Notes: a model not told the origin generated them from the letters alone. A stretch of 64,000 bases of DNA from DASYXZ01 sp035308965 (GCA_035308965.1 DATGFN010000059.1:1-64000), one strand, 5' to 3'; counted from the first letter of the stretch, positions 54,003-63,564 are shown. Numbers and translations: made by a program.

Positions 54003-56156
54003 CTAGCGTCTCGGAAACAGTGGCTTCCACGGGTTACCTTGCCACCTTCCGGCTTTCCAAAGGATGGGTAGTGTGCAAGTCGGAGTATTCCATTCGAAAA
54101 CGATCAATTTCTGAGATCCCCCGAACCCTAGTGCGAACAGGCGTCTCTCTTCCTCCGGTCGTTGCTCATCCTCCAGCAAGTCGTATCCGATGGAAAGAGC
54201 CATCTGGCGGGCGACCTCTCGCGTACGGTCATCTCGAAACACGTTTGCAGTACTCTTGAAACACCCTTCACTTTCCTGAGTCGCGATTGCGGGGTGTACC
54301 TGAAGTCGTACGCCCTGTTCCGCAAGGAACTCCTTCAGCTTCGCATCGCCCTTATCCATGAAATCAATCAGCACGAAATATCGCAAGTCAGCACTTTTGA
54401 GCCAAGCCTCCTCAAGAACATTTAGTTTCGCCACATTTCCACGTTCTTCTATCCCGAGCCAGCCTTTGAAGATTTGCATAGCGTTTCCGCCGCTCCCCAA
54501 GTTGTCATCAATGAAGAAAACGACGACCTCATCGCTCTTGTACTTGCGTGTCAAGTCGACCAAGGTCTGGAACCGTTCCTTATCGACTCTGACGAAAGCT
54601 TTGCTGCAAAAATATGCAAGCGCATTTGAGCTATCTTGTGGACCTCCAAGAACGGCGAACGTTGCCTTGTTTCTGACTTCCTCAGCCAGCACTTCATAGA
54701 AATCACTGAATATCTTCACGAATCTGTCACGGTGAAAGTAATTCACATGCTCCAGAAGAGTTAACCCAAGCTCTACCCATTCCGTGCTCCGGAACTGCCG
54801 TAAAAACTCACAAATGGCAATTGCCTCTCCTGCTGTTTGGTGCGTTCGAAAGCAATTAGCCAAAGCAGAGATGCGATGCTCGTTAGCCGCCAAAAATTGG
54901 TCTACCGGCGTCAACAGCTCAAGGCTTTCTTGGCTAAAGCCCGTCACTGCAGCTTTTATCAAGAGGTCGGGCGGAATGACACCTTCTGTGGGCAGCGCTA
55001 CGGCGGTGCTTGGAGGAATTAGCATCGCTCGCGTCGAATAAATACCACCAAGCTCCGGGAAGAGTCGGCCTGCCGATTCCTCGTAGTCTGCAACGGTCGT
55101 TCCGGGTCCTCGGAGCAAATAACCTAAAGATTCACGATAGTCCATGCCGGCAGGGACGGTAGACAAGTACCCTACTCTTAAAGTCTCCACTCCTACTTGC
55201 CCTGCCTGCATCTCGATATCACGAATTAGGCTTTGGGCTGATCTTTCATCGCGGTTTCGCAAAAGGTCAAAAGTCTCAGCAAGCTTGGCCTTGAAGCTGG
55301 CGTAGCTGTTGTCGCATGCCTCGTTGAGGATTGCCTTTAGCACTTCCTGTCTGTTCCAGGATCTCTTGAGGATTCTCAACATCACAGCTGGCATAATGAG
55401 TTTCTTAATTGTGCCTTCTAGATCCTTAGGTTTAGTTGCGCGAAGGGAAGCCCGTGTTGCGTGTGGTAGGTGTGCTAACGTTGAACCCTCAAGAGAAATA
55501 GTCGCTTTCTGATACCAGCGGTAAATCACGATGTGAGCGACAACGTCACGTGAGATGAATTCCCTCATGGCTTCCTGGCATACATTGGCTGGCAATGAGG
55601 CGGAGTGAAGCATGGCAGAAACGTATTCCTGGGGAACCGCAGCCTGGAGCTTTTCGTCGGGGAAGAATTCTCTCCTAAATTTGTAGTCGAGTGGATTTTG
55701 CTTTGGCAAAGACAAGCTAGAATCATCACCGAGGTTGATCAGAACCTCTCTTGCCATGTACTCTTTCCAAAACTGGCCATCTGCTTGAATCGCTGTGGCG
55801 AGTTGATCGATGAGCCCTCGTACAATCTTCCATTCGCTCTCGCTTTCTAATAACTGCTTAGGCGTAATTCCAGCCAATGGTTCAATTTCGATCACTCTTT
55901 TCGCTGTCCCGGTCGTGGCCGGAAGCCCCTTAAAGAACTCCAATAAGTCGCGGCCTGGGTGCTCGCCTCCCACCGACGGCATATTGCCGCTCACGACTAG
56001 CACGTCTGCAAATATAGCGGCGAATGCAAAATCCATGAGACTCCGCAAGTATGTGGCGCGCCATACACGACGGTCGTTCCCCGTCGTCGCAGCGTCAAGT
56101 AGCAACTCTCCAGCGTACTGAGTTGTTATCCCCTCCATCACAATCGTCAGGGCCAT
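54003..56156 (-). CDS. PRTase-CE-like phosphoribosyltransferase-fold protein
   Basis: 717 residues. The N-terminal 450 residues are mostly helical and unrecognised. The C-terminal third holds a type I phosphoribosyltransferase core: TFAVLGGPQDSSNALAYFC, then VVVFFIDDNLGSGGNAM at about 543-559, the PRPP-binding loop. The end LIVFEWNTPTCTLPILW plus PWKPLFPR is characteristic of the PRTase-CE family predicted in prokaryotic conflict systems. It would transfer or release phosphoribosyl groups on a nucleotide-like ligand. It starts 14 bases after the phosphatase-like gene, so the two are one operon. The N-domain may be the sensor. Confidence 0.7.
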   Translation of the reverse strand: MALTIVMEGITTQYAGELLLDAATTGNDRRVWRATYLRSLMDFAFAAIFADVLVVSGNMPSVGGEHPGRDLLEFFKGLPATTGTAKRVIEIEPLAGITPKQLLESESEWKIVRGLIDQLATAIQADGQFWKEYMAREVLINLGDDSSLSLPKQNPLDYKFRREFFPDEKLQAAVPQEYVSAMLHSASLPANVCQEAMREFISRDVVAHIVIYRWYQKATISLEGSTLAHLPHATRASLRATKPKDLEGTIKKLIMPAVMLRILKRSWNRQEVLKAILNEACDNSYASFKAKLAETFDLLRNRDERSAQSLIRDIEMQAGQVGVETLRVGYLSTVPAGMDYRESLGYLLRGPGTTVADYEESAGRLFPELGGIYSTRAMLIPPSTAVALPTEGVIPPDLLIKAAVTGFSQESLELLTPVDQFLAANEHRISALANCFRTHQTAGEAIAICEFLRQFRSTEWVELGLTLLEHVNYFHRDRFVKIFSDFYEVLAEEVRNKATFAVLGGPQDSSNALAYFCSKAFVRVDKERFQTLVDLTRKYKSDEVVVFFIDDNLGSGGNAMQIFKGWLGIEERGNVAKLNVLEEAWLKSADLRYFVLIDFMDKGDAKLKEFLAEQGVRLQVHPAIATQESEGCFKSTANVFRDDRTREVARQMALSIGYDLLEDEQRPEEERRLFALGFGGSQKLIVFEWNTPTCTLPILWKAGRWQGNPWKPLFPRR

Positions 56157-56170
56157 CTCTCACTCCTTCG

Positions 56171-57139
56171 TTAGCGAGCACGAGGTCGCCGAGCAAACGT
56201 CTTCCAGGTCTCGGGGTCACGCCGGGAATTATAGCCATTCAAAGTGCCAACAATCTCACGGAACAGCGGGTATGTAGCAGCTGCCACGATATCGTATTCC
56301 GAATCGCCACGGGGGCCACCGAGACTCCCTTCGCTTGCAGGCTGCCCTCCCCGACTTCGCCAGATTCCGAACGGCATGCCAAGCTCGCGAAAGATCGCAC
56401 AACCACCTGCGAAGTCCCAGTATTTCTGGTTGGACAGGACCAAACCTTGAATTCTCCCCAGCGCGACGCAAGCAAGTCCGACCGAACAGCTCGCGAAATT
56501 TACGGCCTCACTGCAAGATCTGATGAGTCTGGCAACTGGGCCTGACGTCAGCACCTTTGGATCAGCAGAGCCCCGGCCCACACAAATCCGTGCCATCGAT
56601 AGCGCGACCTTCCGATTCAAAACACTTAGTCTACTTAGTTTTATTGTACGGAAGTGGTCGCCTGTGACGCGACGTTTGAGGAGCGTGCCCTCCCCTACTT
56701 CCGATAGAAGCATCTCACCGAAGCATGGGAGGTAAATCGCACCTGCGACAAGCCTACCCGCCTCCTCTACCCCGACTGAGATTCCAAAGAGGCCCAGAGT
56801 GCCGTCGGCAAAATTCTTTGATCCGTCCAAAGGGTCGATAATCACCCTATATCTGTGGTTGCGCTCGATGGGTAGCGTAGCCCCTTCCTCGCTCAAGACA
56901 GCGCAGTTCAGTCCTGATCGTTTGAGCTCCGAAATCAACACGCGGTCTGAGTCGATGTCCGCTGAGGTAACTATTGTTCTTGGGTCTCTAGAATCTTTTA
57001 TTCGACTGCTCCAACTCTTAACGACCCGGCTGTCATTTCTATTTGGCCGCATCCCACTGCGATAATGTCTCAAGATCTCCTTGCCCGCAAGGAGGCAGGC
57101 GCGATAAAGAACTCCTCTGAGCTTAGTGCGGCGTTTCAT
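56171..57139 (-). CDS. Inositol-monophosphatase-family (FIG superfamily) phosphatase
   Basis: 322 residues. All metal-site signatures are present: TSADIDSD (59-65), SEEG with Glu84/Glu85, IDPLDGS (101-107) and a late WDFAGG. The family includes inositol monophosphatases, CysQ-type PAP phosphatases and fructose-bisphosphatases, all Mg-dependent sugar- or nucleotide-phosphate hydrolases. The N-terminus is basic. It is the first gene of the minus-strand pair with the PRTase-CE-like gene, pointing to coupled metabolism of a phosphorylated ribosyl or nucleotide compound. Substrate unknown. Confidence 0.78.
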   Translation of the reverse strand: MKRRTKLRGVLYRACLLAGKEILRHYRSGMRPNRNDSRVVKSWSSRIKDSRDPRTIVTSADIDSDRVLISELKRSGLNCAVLSEEGATLPIERNHRYRVIIDPLDGSKNFADGTLGLFGISVGVEEAGRLVAGAIYLPCFGEMLLSEVGEGTLLKRRVTGDHFRTIKLSRLSVLNRKVALSMARICVGRGSADPKVLTSGPVARLIRSCSEAVNFASCSVGLACVALGRIQGLVLSNQKYWDFAGGCAIFRELGMPFGIWRSRGGQPASEGSLGGPRGDSEYDIVAAATYPLFREIVGTLNGYNSRRDPETWKTFARRPRAR

Positions 57140-57237
57140 GTGCGTGTCCAGAAATCCGGTGAACCCAACGGATAACAGTCAACATCCTAAGTCTGATCTT
57201 TGCGCCGCGCAAGCAGGCACTCTGAAGTTTGCGCGGT

Positions 57238-57705
57238 GTGTCCGATCCAGTGAGCACTCACTTTGCGCTCGTGGGCAACCTCACGAAAGAACTCGCGGGC
57301 CACGCACTGCGACGCATCCAAGTGCTGAAAGAGCTCAAGAAGACCGACGAGTTGGTTTATGAGACGTATTACTGGGATTTCAACGCTGAGTATTTCAGTC
57401 TGCGCGCCGACTTCACCAATATGCCGGAGAAAGTGAAAACCACATTACTGACAGTGGCAGAAATCGTGGAGGCTCTTGCGCTTGACGACAATGAACTCGT
57501 AACGGCGCCCGCCGAATTCGAAGTGGTAGAAGCTCAAATTGCTGTTGAGTGCAGCCAGATGGTGGTGCGCGAAGACGGCATCGCATTTCTGGCGATCCCG
57601 AAGCATTGCGATTTCTACGTGACCACTGCGGAGATTCCCGTGTCGGTACTCCAGGAGGCTGCGAGCATCGACAAAAACGAAACCCTCCAGAAAACAGCTT
57701 CGTAA
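57238..57705 (+). CDS. Element backbone protein, probably 3' part of the interrupted gene
   Basis: 155 residues if read from GTG 57238, which has no good ribosome-binding site. THFALVGNLTKELAGHALRRI, then TYYWDFNAEYFS and later ECSQMVVREDGIAFLAIPKHCDFYVTT, form a compact alpha/beta protein of unknown function. In the backbone order (methyltransferase, 256-residue protein, this gene, helicase 51 bases downstream) it fits as the continuation of the coupled frame at 52598. It may still be translated from an internal start. Confidence 0.55.
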   Translation: MSDPVSTHFALVGNLTKELAGHALRRIQVLKELKKTDELVYETYYWDFNAEYFSLRADFTNMPEKVKTTLLTVAEIVEALALDDNELVTAPAEFEVVEAQIAVECSQMVVREDGIAFLAIPKHCDFYVTTAEIPVSVLQEAASIDKNETLQKTAS

Positions 57706-57755
57706 ACCAAAAGCCTCTCACGCACAAGCAATCATAAAAACGAAAGGAGAGAACT

Positions 57756-57788
57756 GTGCCCGTACCTCCCAGCCTGTCCGACTACCTC
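57756..57788 (+). pseudogene. 5' end of the helicase gene, cut off by the RIT element
   Basis: GTG 57756 follows AAAGGAG and encodes MPVPPSLSDYL. The frame then enters the left end of the RIT element and stops at 57899. Joining codon CTC 57786-57788 to CTC CGC GTG at 63693 restores an in-frame SDYL-RVYSAELGERIL sequence, so these 11 codons are the start of the helicase whose remainder begins right of the element. Confidence 0.65.
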
Positions 57789-57818
57789 AGATTATGTGGT
57801 GGACAACATAACAAGGTT

Positions 57819-57878
57819 TATGTTGGGATTTCACTTATGTTGGCATATTTCATTAAGTGTCCTTCCTTCAGTTCGCTG
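57819..57878 (+). repeat. Left terminal inverted repeat of the RIT element
   Basis: About 51 of 60 positions match the inverse of 63632-63691. It contains two direct copies of TATGTTGG (57819-57826 and 57836-57843) and TTTCATTAAGTG. A reversed copy, CAACATAA, lies just outside at 57804-57811. These may be recombinase-binding sites. Confidence 0.8.
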
Positions 57879-58253
57879 TATGTCCTGGTGACCACATAAA
57901 ACTGGGCTTCGTGCACCCAGTCGTTTGCAAGCCATCCGTTTTGATTTGCTATGGTGTTTGAAGAGAAGAGTGTTGAGTCGCAAGGGGCCACGAGATCAAC
58001 CTGTTTGGGGAGATTGAACTTGAGGTTTGCATTGGTCGCAACTTCTCAACTTCCGAATTCCCCTGGGCACCCCATGGTGTGGTCCTACGGCCCGGCCGCC
58101 GTTCGGCCCACATCGCGCTTGAGTAACTCGACCCTTCCCTCCATCGGAACTCGTGCTTAAATCGCCCAAAACCCGACCCTTGCCAAGGCCTATAAAAGCG
58201 CGCAGAATACCGCTCCACAAGGAATAATTCCGGCCAAGAAGGCCTGAGATCCC

Positions 58254-60155
58254 ATGGGACCAACAAAAAGAACTAAGCTGAGCTGGCTGGTCGTGGTGTT
58301 AGGCTCATTTCTTGGACTCTTGGCGCTGGTGCTATTTGGAAATGGCGGACCCGGCTCATACCAATCGGGCGAGTTGCCGCAATTTCTGGTGCAAGCCGGA
58401 ACGGGTCTGCTTGGACTGTGCTTAATTGTTGGCAGCAACGTTGCCTTGCGCCGCCGGCGCCTGGCAGGAATGATCTTTTTGGCGTGCTTGCCTTTCGTAG
58501 CCTTCTGCATGACCTATCCCTTCGCGGGCTATCTCGCCTGGCATGCGGATGGCAGCGGCGTGTTTGAATCGCCATTTGCTTCCATCTCGGCATTTCTGAC
58601 GTTTCTGTTTTTTGCTCCTTTCGTTATCCTTTTCTTCACCCTCCGTCGCCGGAAGCTGCTCAGATATCTGTTTCCGATTTCAGCCTGCCTGGCTTGGATC
58701 CCGTTTGGCCTCAACCATTGGGCGTGGTCTCTGCTGCCTGGACTCATGGGCTGGTCAATTTTCCTCCTGCTGTTCGCACTGTTCTGGTTGGGAACAGATC
58801 ATCGCGGCTGGCCTCCGCTCGTTCAGCCCGGAGCAAACCTGGGACGTTTGATCAGGTACCTCCTGCTCTTGGGGGTTCTTTTGGGCTTGGTGTTTTGGGC
58901 GAATTGGCGCGCACCCCTCATTGCGGGCTCGCTGCTGGGGCTAATCGTTTTTCCGGGCGAGCCTCGCCGGCGGAAGCGAATTTACACGGCCATCGCCATC
59001 GGCATTTTCCTGGCCATCACCGCCGCACTGAAGCTGGAAGCTTATGCGCTTCGGCATCGAAGCGAGCGTCTGCTGGCGGATGTAAAAAGCCTGGAAATAC
59101 GTAAAACCACCTTTGCGGAAGCCCGGCGCGTCTTACAGAAGTGGCCAGAGCTGATACTTGTTCAGGGATGTGACGAGAACCGCTGCAAGTTCGACATCTC
59201 ATTGTATGATAATGCCATCCCGAAGAAAAGACGTGCCTGGCCGACGAGTGATGCCGCAGTGAGTTTCATGGACTGGGCTTACAAGTTCTTTGGCCGGCGT
59301 GTAGCAGAGGTTCAAGCTCAGATATGTATTCAGAGAGGCGTGGTATGGGGAAAATATTTCTCCGTGTACCTGGAGACTCCGTCCGCAGGGTGGCCGTATC
59401 ATGCCTTGTCTGGCTCAGTCGACACGGTGTCGCGTTCTTACGACGACTTGAGCAGGGCGGGACTCGACGGCCTGATTGTTCAAACCCTTATCCATCCCGA
59501 CTACATCCTTGAGCAGCGGCAAGCCAATTTTAATGCCGACACTCCTGCGGCCTTGGTCGAGGCATCGACATTGGGAGTTCACGAGACGCAATACGCCGAC
59601 CCGGCGGTGGTCCGTCATCTTGAGAATTTCGATTTTTCCTGCGTGACGCGCTGGTTTTCGTGCCGCAACGTAGCGGAATTGATGCCTACGGCCTGGGCCG
59701 AGTACCAGCGGGACCAGACGCGGGTGCTGGCTGAGGCAAATCAACTGAAGTGCACGCCGGAAAGAGTGGAGGCGCAAGCGGGCAATGCCCAACTGGCGGC
59801 CATCGTGGAGGTCAGCGGAAACCGAACGGATTCCTTCGACGGCCAGAACCATGCAGTGGCAACGGTTCGCTTGGTGGAGCCGCTTCGCGGCGATCCATCT
59901 TGGAAGATTAACGATGAACGTGACTTCTGGGTATCTCCCTGGGCGCTGGCAGACACCTCCACTGGCCGATCGCTCGCGCTGCCCCAAGGGAAGAGGTTCA
60001 TCTTGCTATTCTTTTTGAATGGGCCGATGCCGGATCATGGAGAGTGGCCCTACCCCTGCGGCGTGATCCCTTGGAGCGAGGAGAACCTGGCGCTTGTGCA
60101 GCACGGCATCGCGAAGGATACTCGGGCCAACGACCCCCCTCCATATGTTTACTGA
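58254..60155 (+). CDS. RIT cargo: multi-pass membrane protein with large soluble C-terminal domain
   Basis: 633 residues. Six to eight transmembrane segments occupy about 10-265, rich in Leu/Phe and with basic loops (RRRR, RRRK). A soluble, probably extracytoplasmic domain follows (about 270-633), with several Cys (GCDENRCKF; CVTRWFSC) and a TLGVHETQYADP segment. The family is not recognised. It is convergent to the recombinase genes and lies between the inverted repeats, so it travels with the element. The ATG at 58254 has only a weak ribosome-binding site. Confidence 0.7.
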   Translation: MGPTKRTKLSWLVVVLGSFLGLLALVLFGNGGPGSYQSGELPQFLVQAGTGLLGLCLIVGSNVALRRRRLAGMIFLACLPFVAFCMTYPFAGYLAWHADGSGVFESPFASISAFLTFLFFAPFVILFFTLRRRKLLRYLFPISACLAWIPFGLNHWAWSLLPGLMGWSIFLLLFALFWLGTDHRGWPPLVQPGANLGRLIRYLLLLGVLLGLVFWANWRAPLIAGSLLGLIVFPGEPRRRKRIYTAIAIGIFLAITAALKLEAYALRHRSERLLADVKSLEIRKTTFAEARRVLQKWPELILVQGCDENRCKFDISLYDNAIPKKRRAWPTSDAAVSFMDWAYKFFGRRVAEVQAQICIQRGVVWGKYFSVYLETPSAGWPYHALSGSVDTVSRSYDDLSRAGLDGLIVQTLIHPDYILEQRQANFNADTPAALVEASTLGVHETQYADPAVVRHLENFDFSCVTRWFSCRNVAELMPTAWAEYQRDQTRVLAEANQLKCTPERVEAQAGNAQLAAIVEVSGNRTDSFDGQNHAVATVRLVEPLRGDPSWKINDERDFWVSPWALADTSTGRSLALPQGKRFILLFFLNGPMPDHGEWPYPCGVIPWSEENLALVQHGIAKDTRANDPPPYVY

Positions 60156-60279
60156 GGTGAGATTGCAATGCCACCTCAAACGCCTGCTCGATCGCAGACC
60201 AACCCCGCCCGATGCAGTACGACGCTCCCCGTCGATTGTCCATGATTACGTTAAGGGAGGATTTGTTGCAAGCTCGCCT

Positions 60280-61284
60280 TCAAAGCTTTCGCAAGAATTC
60301 CATGAGGTTTGGATCGTCTCGCCACCTCCTTTTCCGGCGACTTCCGCCTCCCGGGTCGCACGCAGCCAGAGCCTTTGCCTTCATGGCCAAGTCTGTTTCC
60401 GCATAGATATTTGTCGTATCCAGTGAAACGTGGCCGAGCCACGCTCTGATTGTGTTGATATCGACACCGGCACGGAGTAGATGGGTTGCAGTCGTGTGAC
60501 GAATCGTATGTGGGCTAATACGTTTGGCCCTGAGGGAAGGGATCTCTTCCGCCGCAACTTCCGCATGACGCGCCACAAGTCCATGAACCCCGAAGCGCGT
60601 CATGGCGTCGCCATCTCGGTTGAGGAACAATGGCCGGCCCGGCTCTCCCCCTCGGATGAGACAATGTAGTTCAGTCATTGTCTTTTTCCAGAGCGGGCAG
60701 AGCCGAACTTTCCGGCCCTTCCCATGAATCTTTACAGAACCGGTTCCGGTTGAGTCCCAAGTCAAATCTTCGATCGTGACTCGGACTGCCTCACTGGCGC
60801 GCGCCCCCGAGTTATAGAGAAACAACAGCAAGGCGTAATCGCGTTGGCCCAATGTGCTTCCGCGATCCGGCGCCTGAAGTAGTGTGTCGATTTCTTCTTT
60901 TTCTAAATAGGTAATCGGGGTGCTCCATGCCCGTTTGAATGGGACATTGCGGATCTCTGCGCACCATTCCGCATGCTCGGGGCTGCAGTTCCCCGTATAT
61001 CGCGCGAAAGCATGGAGCGCAGCGAGCCTCTGATTTCTTGTCGCTACGGAGCAACTTCGAGCCTGTTCCAGATGCGAGAGAAACACAGAAACTATGTGGG
61101 GCGAAAGGTCGTCGATCACGAGCTTATCAACGCCTGTTTTGCGCTGGGCGGCGACGAACGGAAGGAACAAACAGAAAGTATCGCGATAGCTCTGCTGCGT
61201 GTTTCGCGATACGCCCCGTTCATGAACTAGATGCTCTGATAGAAAGCGGCGAACCCAAAAGCCAACGGATGCATGATCAGCCAT
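60280..61284 (-). CDS. Tyrosine recombinase, third of the RIT trio
   Basis: 334 residues from ATG 61284, which overlaps the end of the second recombinase gene by 8 bases (ATGGCTGA); ATG 61314 would add ten residues. An N-terminal core-binding SAM-like domain (about 10-105) is followed by the catalytic domain (about 120-320). Catalytic residues are visible: Arg in NSGARASEA, HTIRHTTA (His-x-x-Arg), LGH and the nucleophile Tyr in TTNIYAETD. Predicted active integrase-type enzyme. Confidence 0.88.
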   Translation of the reverse strand: MADHASVGFWVRRFLSEHLVHERGVSRNTQQSYRDTFCLFLPFVAAQRKTGVDKLVIDDLSPHIVSVFLSHLEQARSCSVATRNQRLAALHAFARYTGNCSPEHAEWCAEIRNVPFKRAWSTPITYLEKEEIDTLLQAPDRGSTLGQRDYALLLFLYNSGARASEAVRVTIEDLTWDSTGTGSVKIHGKGRKVRLCPLWKKTMTELHCLIRGGEPGRPLFLNRDGDAMTRFGVHGLVARHAEVAAEEIPSLRAKRISPHTIRHTTATHLLRAGVDINTIRAWLGHVSLDTTNIYAETDLAMKAKALAACDPGGGSRRKRRWRDDPNLMEFLRKL

Positions 61285-62221
61285 TGTGCACCTCCGTGAA
61301 GGCATAGCGCTCAAAGCAGCGGTTGGCTTCCTTGAGCAGTTCCCGTGTCATCTGGAGGTACTCGGACGTTTCTTCCACGGAGCAGTGCCCGAGATATGTG
61401 GACAGCAAGGGGAGCATTCTCTGTACGTCTTTTCCCTCGCGGTACCAGGTCAAAAGACGGGTCACGGCAAAAGTGTGGCGAAAGTCATGCAGCCTCGGTT
61501 GATAGCGGGCATTGTCAAATCGCAGTACCCCGGCCTCCCTTCTCAGCCAATCGAATTGGTGGTCGGCATGATCATTTCGGATCATCATCCCTATCTTGGT
61601 GGCGAGGAGTGTCGGCGGGCGTTGGTACCCAATTCCGGGGCGATGACGCAATCGGTATAGTCTCAAAATGCCGACAAGGTCTTTTCCTATCGGAACCAGT
61701 CGAGATTTCTCGAACTTCGTTTCCCGAACCAGAAGGGTCGCATTTCTGAAATCCGCGTTGGCATGCGTCAGACGACTCACCTCACCCACTCTCAATCCGG
61801 TCCCGTAAAGCACGAGGATGAAAGTACGCATGGTGTCCGGCGACATTGGAGATGTGCGCGGGTAATGCGAGTCAGGCACGCCCAACAAGCGACGGATATC
61901 TTCGATCGAATAGATGTAGGGAATGAAGCGTGGCGGTCGCGCAGGCATAGACGTGGGGAGAACTCGATGCTGCATATAACCGTGGTTGGCTGCAAAGCGA
62001 AAGAACTGACTGAGTCCCGTGTGCTTGTGGAACCAAGAGCTCGTGACTTCGCCACCTTTGCTTGGCAGGAACACCTCACAATGTCGGCTTGTGAGAGCGT
62101 CCAGTTCGAGATCTCCTGTTTTTCGGAGAAAGGCCTTAAGGATATTAGCTGGGCCGACGTACAAATAGCCCAGAGCCCGTTTGTATTGGATGAACTCTTC
62201 GATGGCGGGAGCGAGTTTCAT
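61277..62221 (-). CDS. Tyrosine recombinase, second of the RIT trio
   Basis: 314 residues. An N-terminal core-binding domain (about 1-95) is followed by a catalytic domain containing Arg in TGLRVGEVSRL, HDFRHTFA, LGHCSVEET and Tyr in SEYLQMT. It starts at ATG 62221, overlapping the stop of the first recombinase gene by 4 bases (ATGA), and its own end overlaps the third gene. The strict overlaps indicate coupled translation of the trio in fixed ratio. Confidence 0.9.
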   Translation of the reverse strand: MKLAPAIEEFIQYKRALGYLYVGPANILKAFLRKTGDLELDALTSRHCEVFLPSKGGEVTSSWFHKHTGLSQFFRFAANHGYMQHRVLPTSMPARPPRFIPYIYSIEDIRRLLGVPDSHYPRTSPMSPDTMRTFILVLYGTGLRVGEVSRLTHANADFRNATLLVRETKFEKSRLVPIGKDLVGILRLYRLRHRPGIGYQRPPTLLATKIGMMIRNDHADHQFDWLRREAGVLRFDNARYQPRLHDFRHTFAVTRLLTWYREGKDVQRMLPLLSTYLGHCSVEETSEYLQMTRELLKEANRCFERYAFTEVHNG

Positions 62222-63564
62222 TGGAGGCCTCCTAGTCCGAAATTGGAGACTTCCCGAAGTGAACGCAGCCGTTCTTTTGCCCAGTCCGCGGTAATCGGCT
62301 GCGTTTGTGCCCGAAAGTATTCCGTCAATCTCGACAGTTTCCCGGTAGCAACCTGGGCCAGTTTCTTATGCTCGACTTTGGCATAGATTTGCGTCGACCT
62401 GAGCGAGCGGTGACCGAGGTGATCGCCGATTTCTTTAATCGAAAATCCCTCATCCAGGAGATGGCTGGCGCACGCGTGGCGCAAACTATGAGGGCCATAG
62501 TGTGGTAAATGACCAAGCCCATGAACGCGCCGGGCGATGGTAGAAGATGCACTCGTCCCCCGCATGGGCCGATGCGGTTTGCGCAGCGTGAGAAAAAGAA
62601 AGCGCAAAGAAGTTTGCGGCCGTACCTTCCGGAGATATTTCAGAATCGCATTTCCAGTTTCGGCGGTTAGTGGAAATTCCTGAATTCGTTTGTTCTTGAG
62701 TCGTCGAATGCGGAGCTTTTCATTGGTCCAGTCAAAGTCATCCAGAGTTAGCCGGCAGACTTCGCCTATTCGCAGACCGTAGACCGCCAGAAGCAGGATG
62801 ACGGCACGATCGCGAATATCGTTAACGCGCTCAGTGTCGAGGCTGGCGATCAAACGCTGGACCTGTTCCCAACTTGGGCCTTCCGGAAGTCCGGTGTTCG
62901 AATAGATTCGTGGACTCTCAATTGTCTCTGCCAACCCTTGCGCGCACCAACCGCGGCGGGTTGCGTAACGAAAAAAGACGCGGAGGGAATTACCATACGC
63001 TTTGACTGTTGATTTCTTCCAGCCACGTGCCTTGTTCTGGACAAAATATGCTGCAAGGATTTCTGGGGTCACTTCCTTCAGCGAGACACCCTGTTTTCCT
63101 AGCCACTCAAAGAAAAGGTTCAGCGCTTCCTCCCGGCTCGTAACGGTCTGGTCCGTGTATCCTCTTTCGTCTCGCAGCTCTTTAAGAAAACTGTCGAGTT
63201 CTGGTTTGAACTGAGGATTACGGGTCGTTTCGGGCCACTTGCCCAGAAAACGAAACCACTTCTTGGCCACAAAGATGAACCTTTTCGTTACTTGGTCACG
63301 CGACTCGTCTGTGCAACTCGGCGAGCACGTCTTTGAGGCCCAGTCTCTAGCTGCCCGTACGATCTGCCGTTCTGTGATCGGCGTCCGTTGCCGTACGTTC
63401 ACACGCTCCGCGATATCAAGCAGGAATTTATTGGTCTGTCGAAGGGTGTACCACCCATAGCCGCGTTCCATCAGGTCGCAAACAAAAGTGCGTCGCTCTT
63501 CGGCAAAACGGCCCGTGTTGTAAATCCAAACCGCATTACTTCGCTTCATTAACTGGTTAAACAT
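62218..63564 (-). CDS. Tyrosine recombinase, first and longest of the RIT trio
   Basis: 448 residues from ATG 63564, preceded by AAGGAG; the frame is open to 63690, but that part overlies the inverted repeat. An extra N-terminal domain of about 110 residues precedes the core-binding domain (about 125-230) and catalytic domain (about 240-425). Catalytic signatures are YGLRIGEVCRL, HSLRHACASH, LGHRSL and Tyr in STQIYAKVE. The longer first recombinase is typical of RIT elements. Confidence 0.9.
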   Translation of the reverse strand: MFNQLMKRSNAVWIYNTGRFAEERRTFVCDLMERGYGWYTLRQTNKFLLDIAERVNVRQRTPITERQIVRAARDWASKTCSPSCTDESRDQVTKRFIFVAKKWFRFLGKWPETTRNPQFKPELDSFLKELRDERGYTDQTVTSREEALNLFFEWLGKQGVSLKEVTPEILAAYFVQNKARGWKKSTVKAYGNSLRVFFRYATRRGWCAQGLAETIESPRIYSNTGLPEGPSWEQVQRLIASLDTERVNDIRDRAVILLLAVYGLRIGEVCRLTLDDFDWTNEKLRIRRLKNKRIQEFPLTAETGNAILKYLRKVRPQTSLRFLFLTLRKPHRPMRGTSASSTIARRVHGLGHLPHYGPHSLRHACASHLLDEGFSIKEIGDHLGHRSLRSTQIYAKVEHKKLAQVATGKLSRLTEYFRAQTQPITADWAKERLRSLREVSNFGLGGLQ

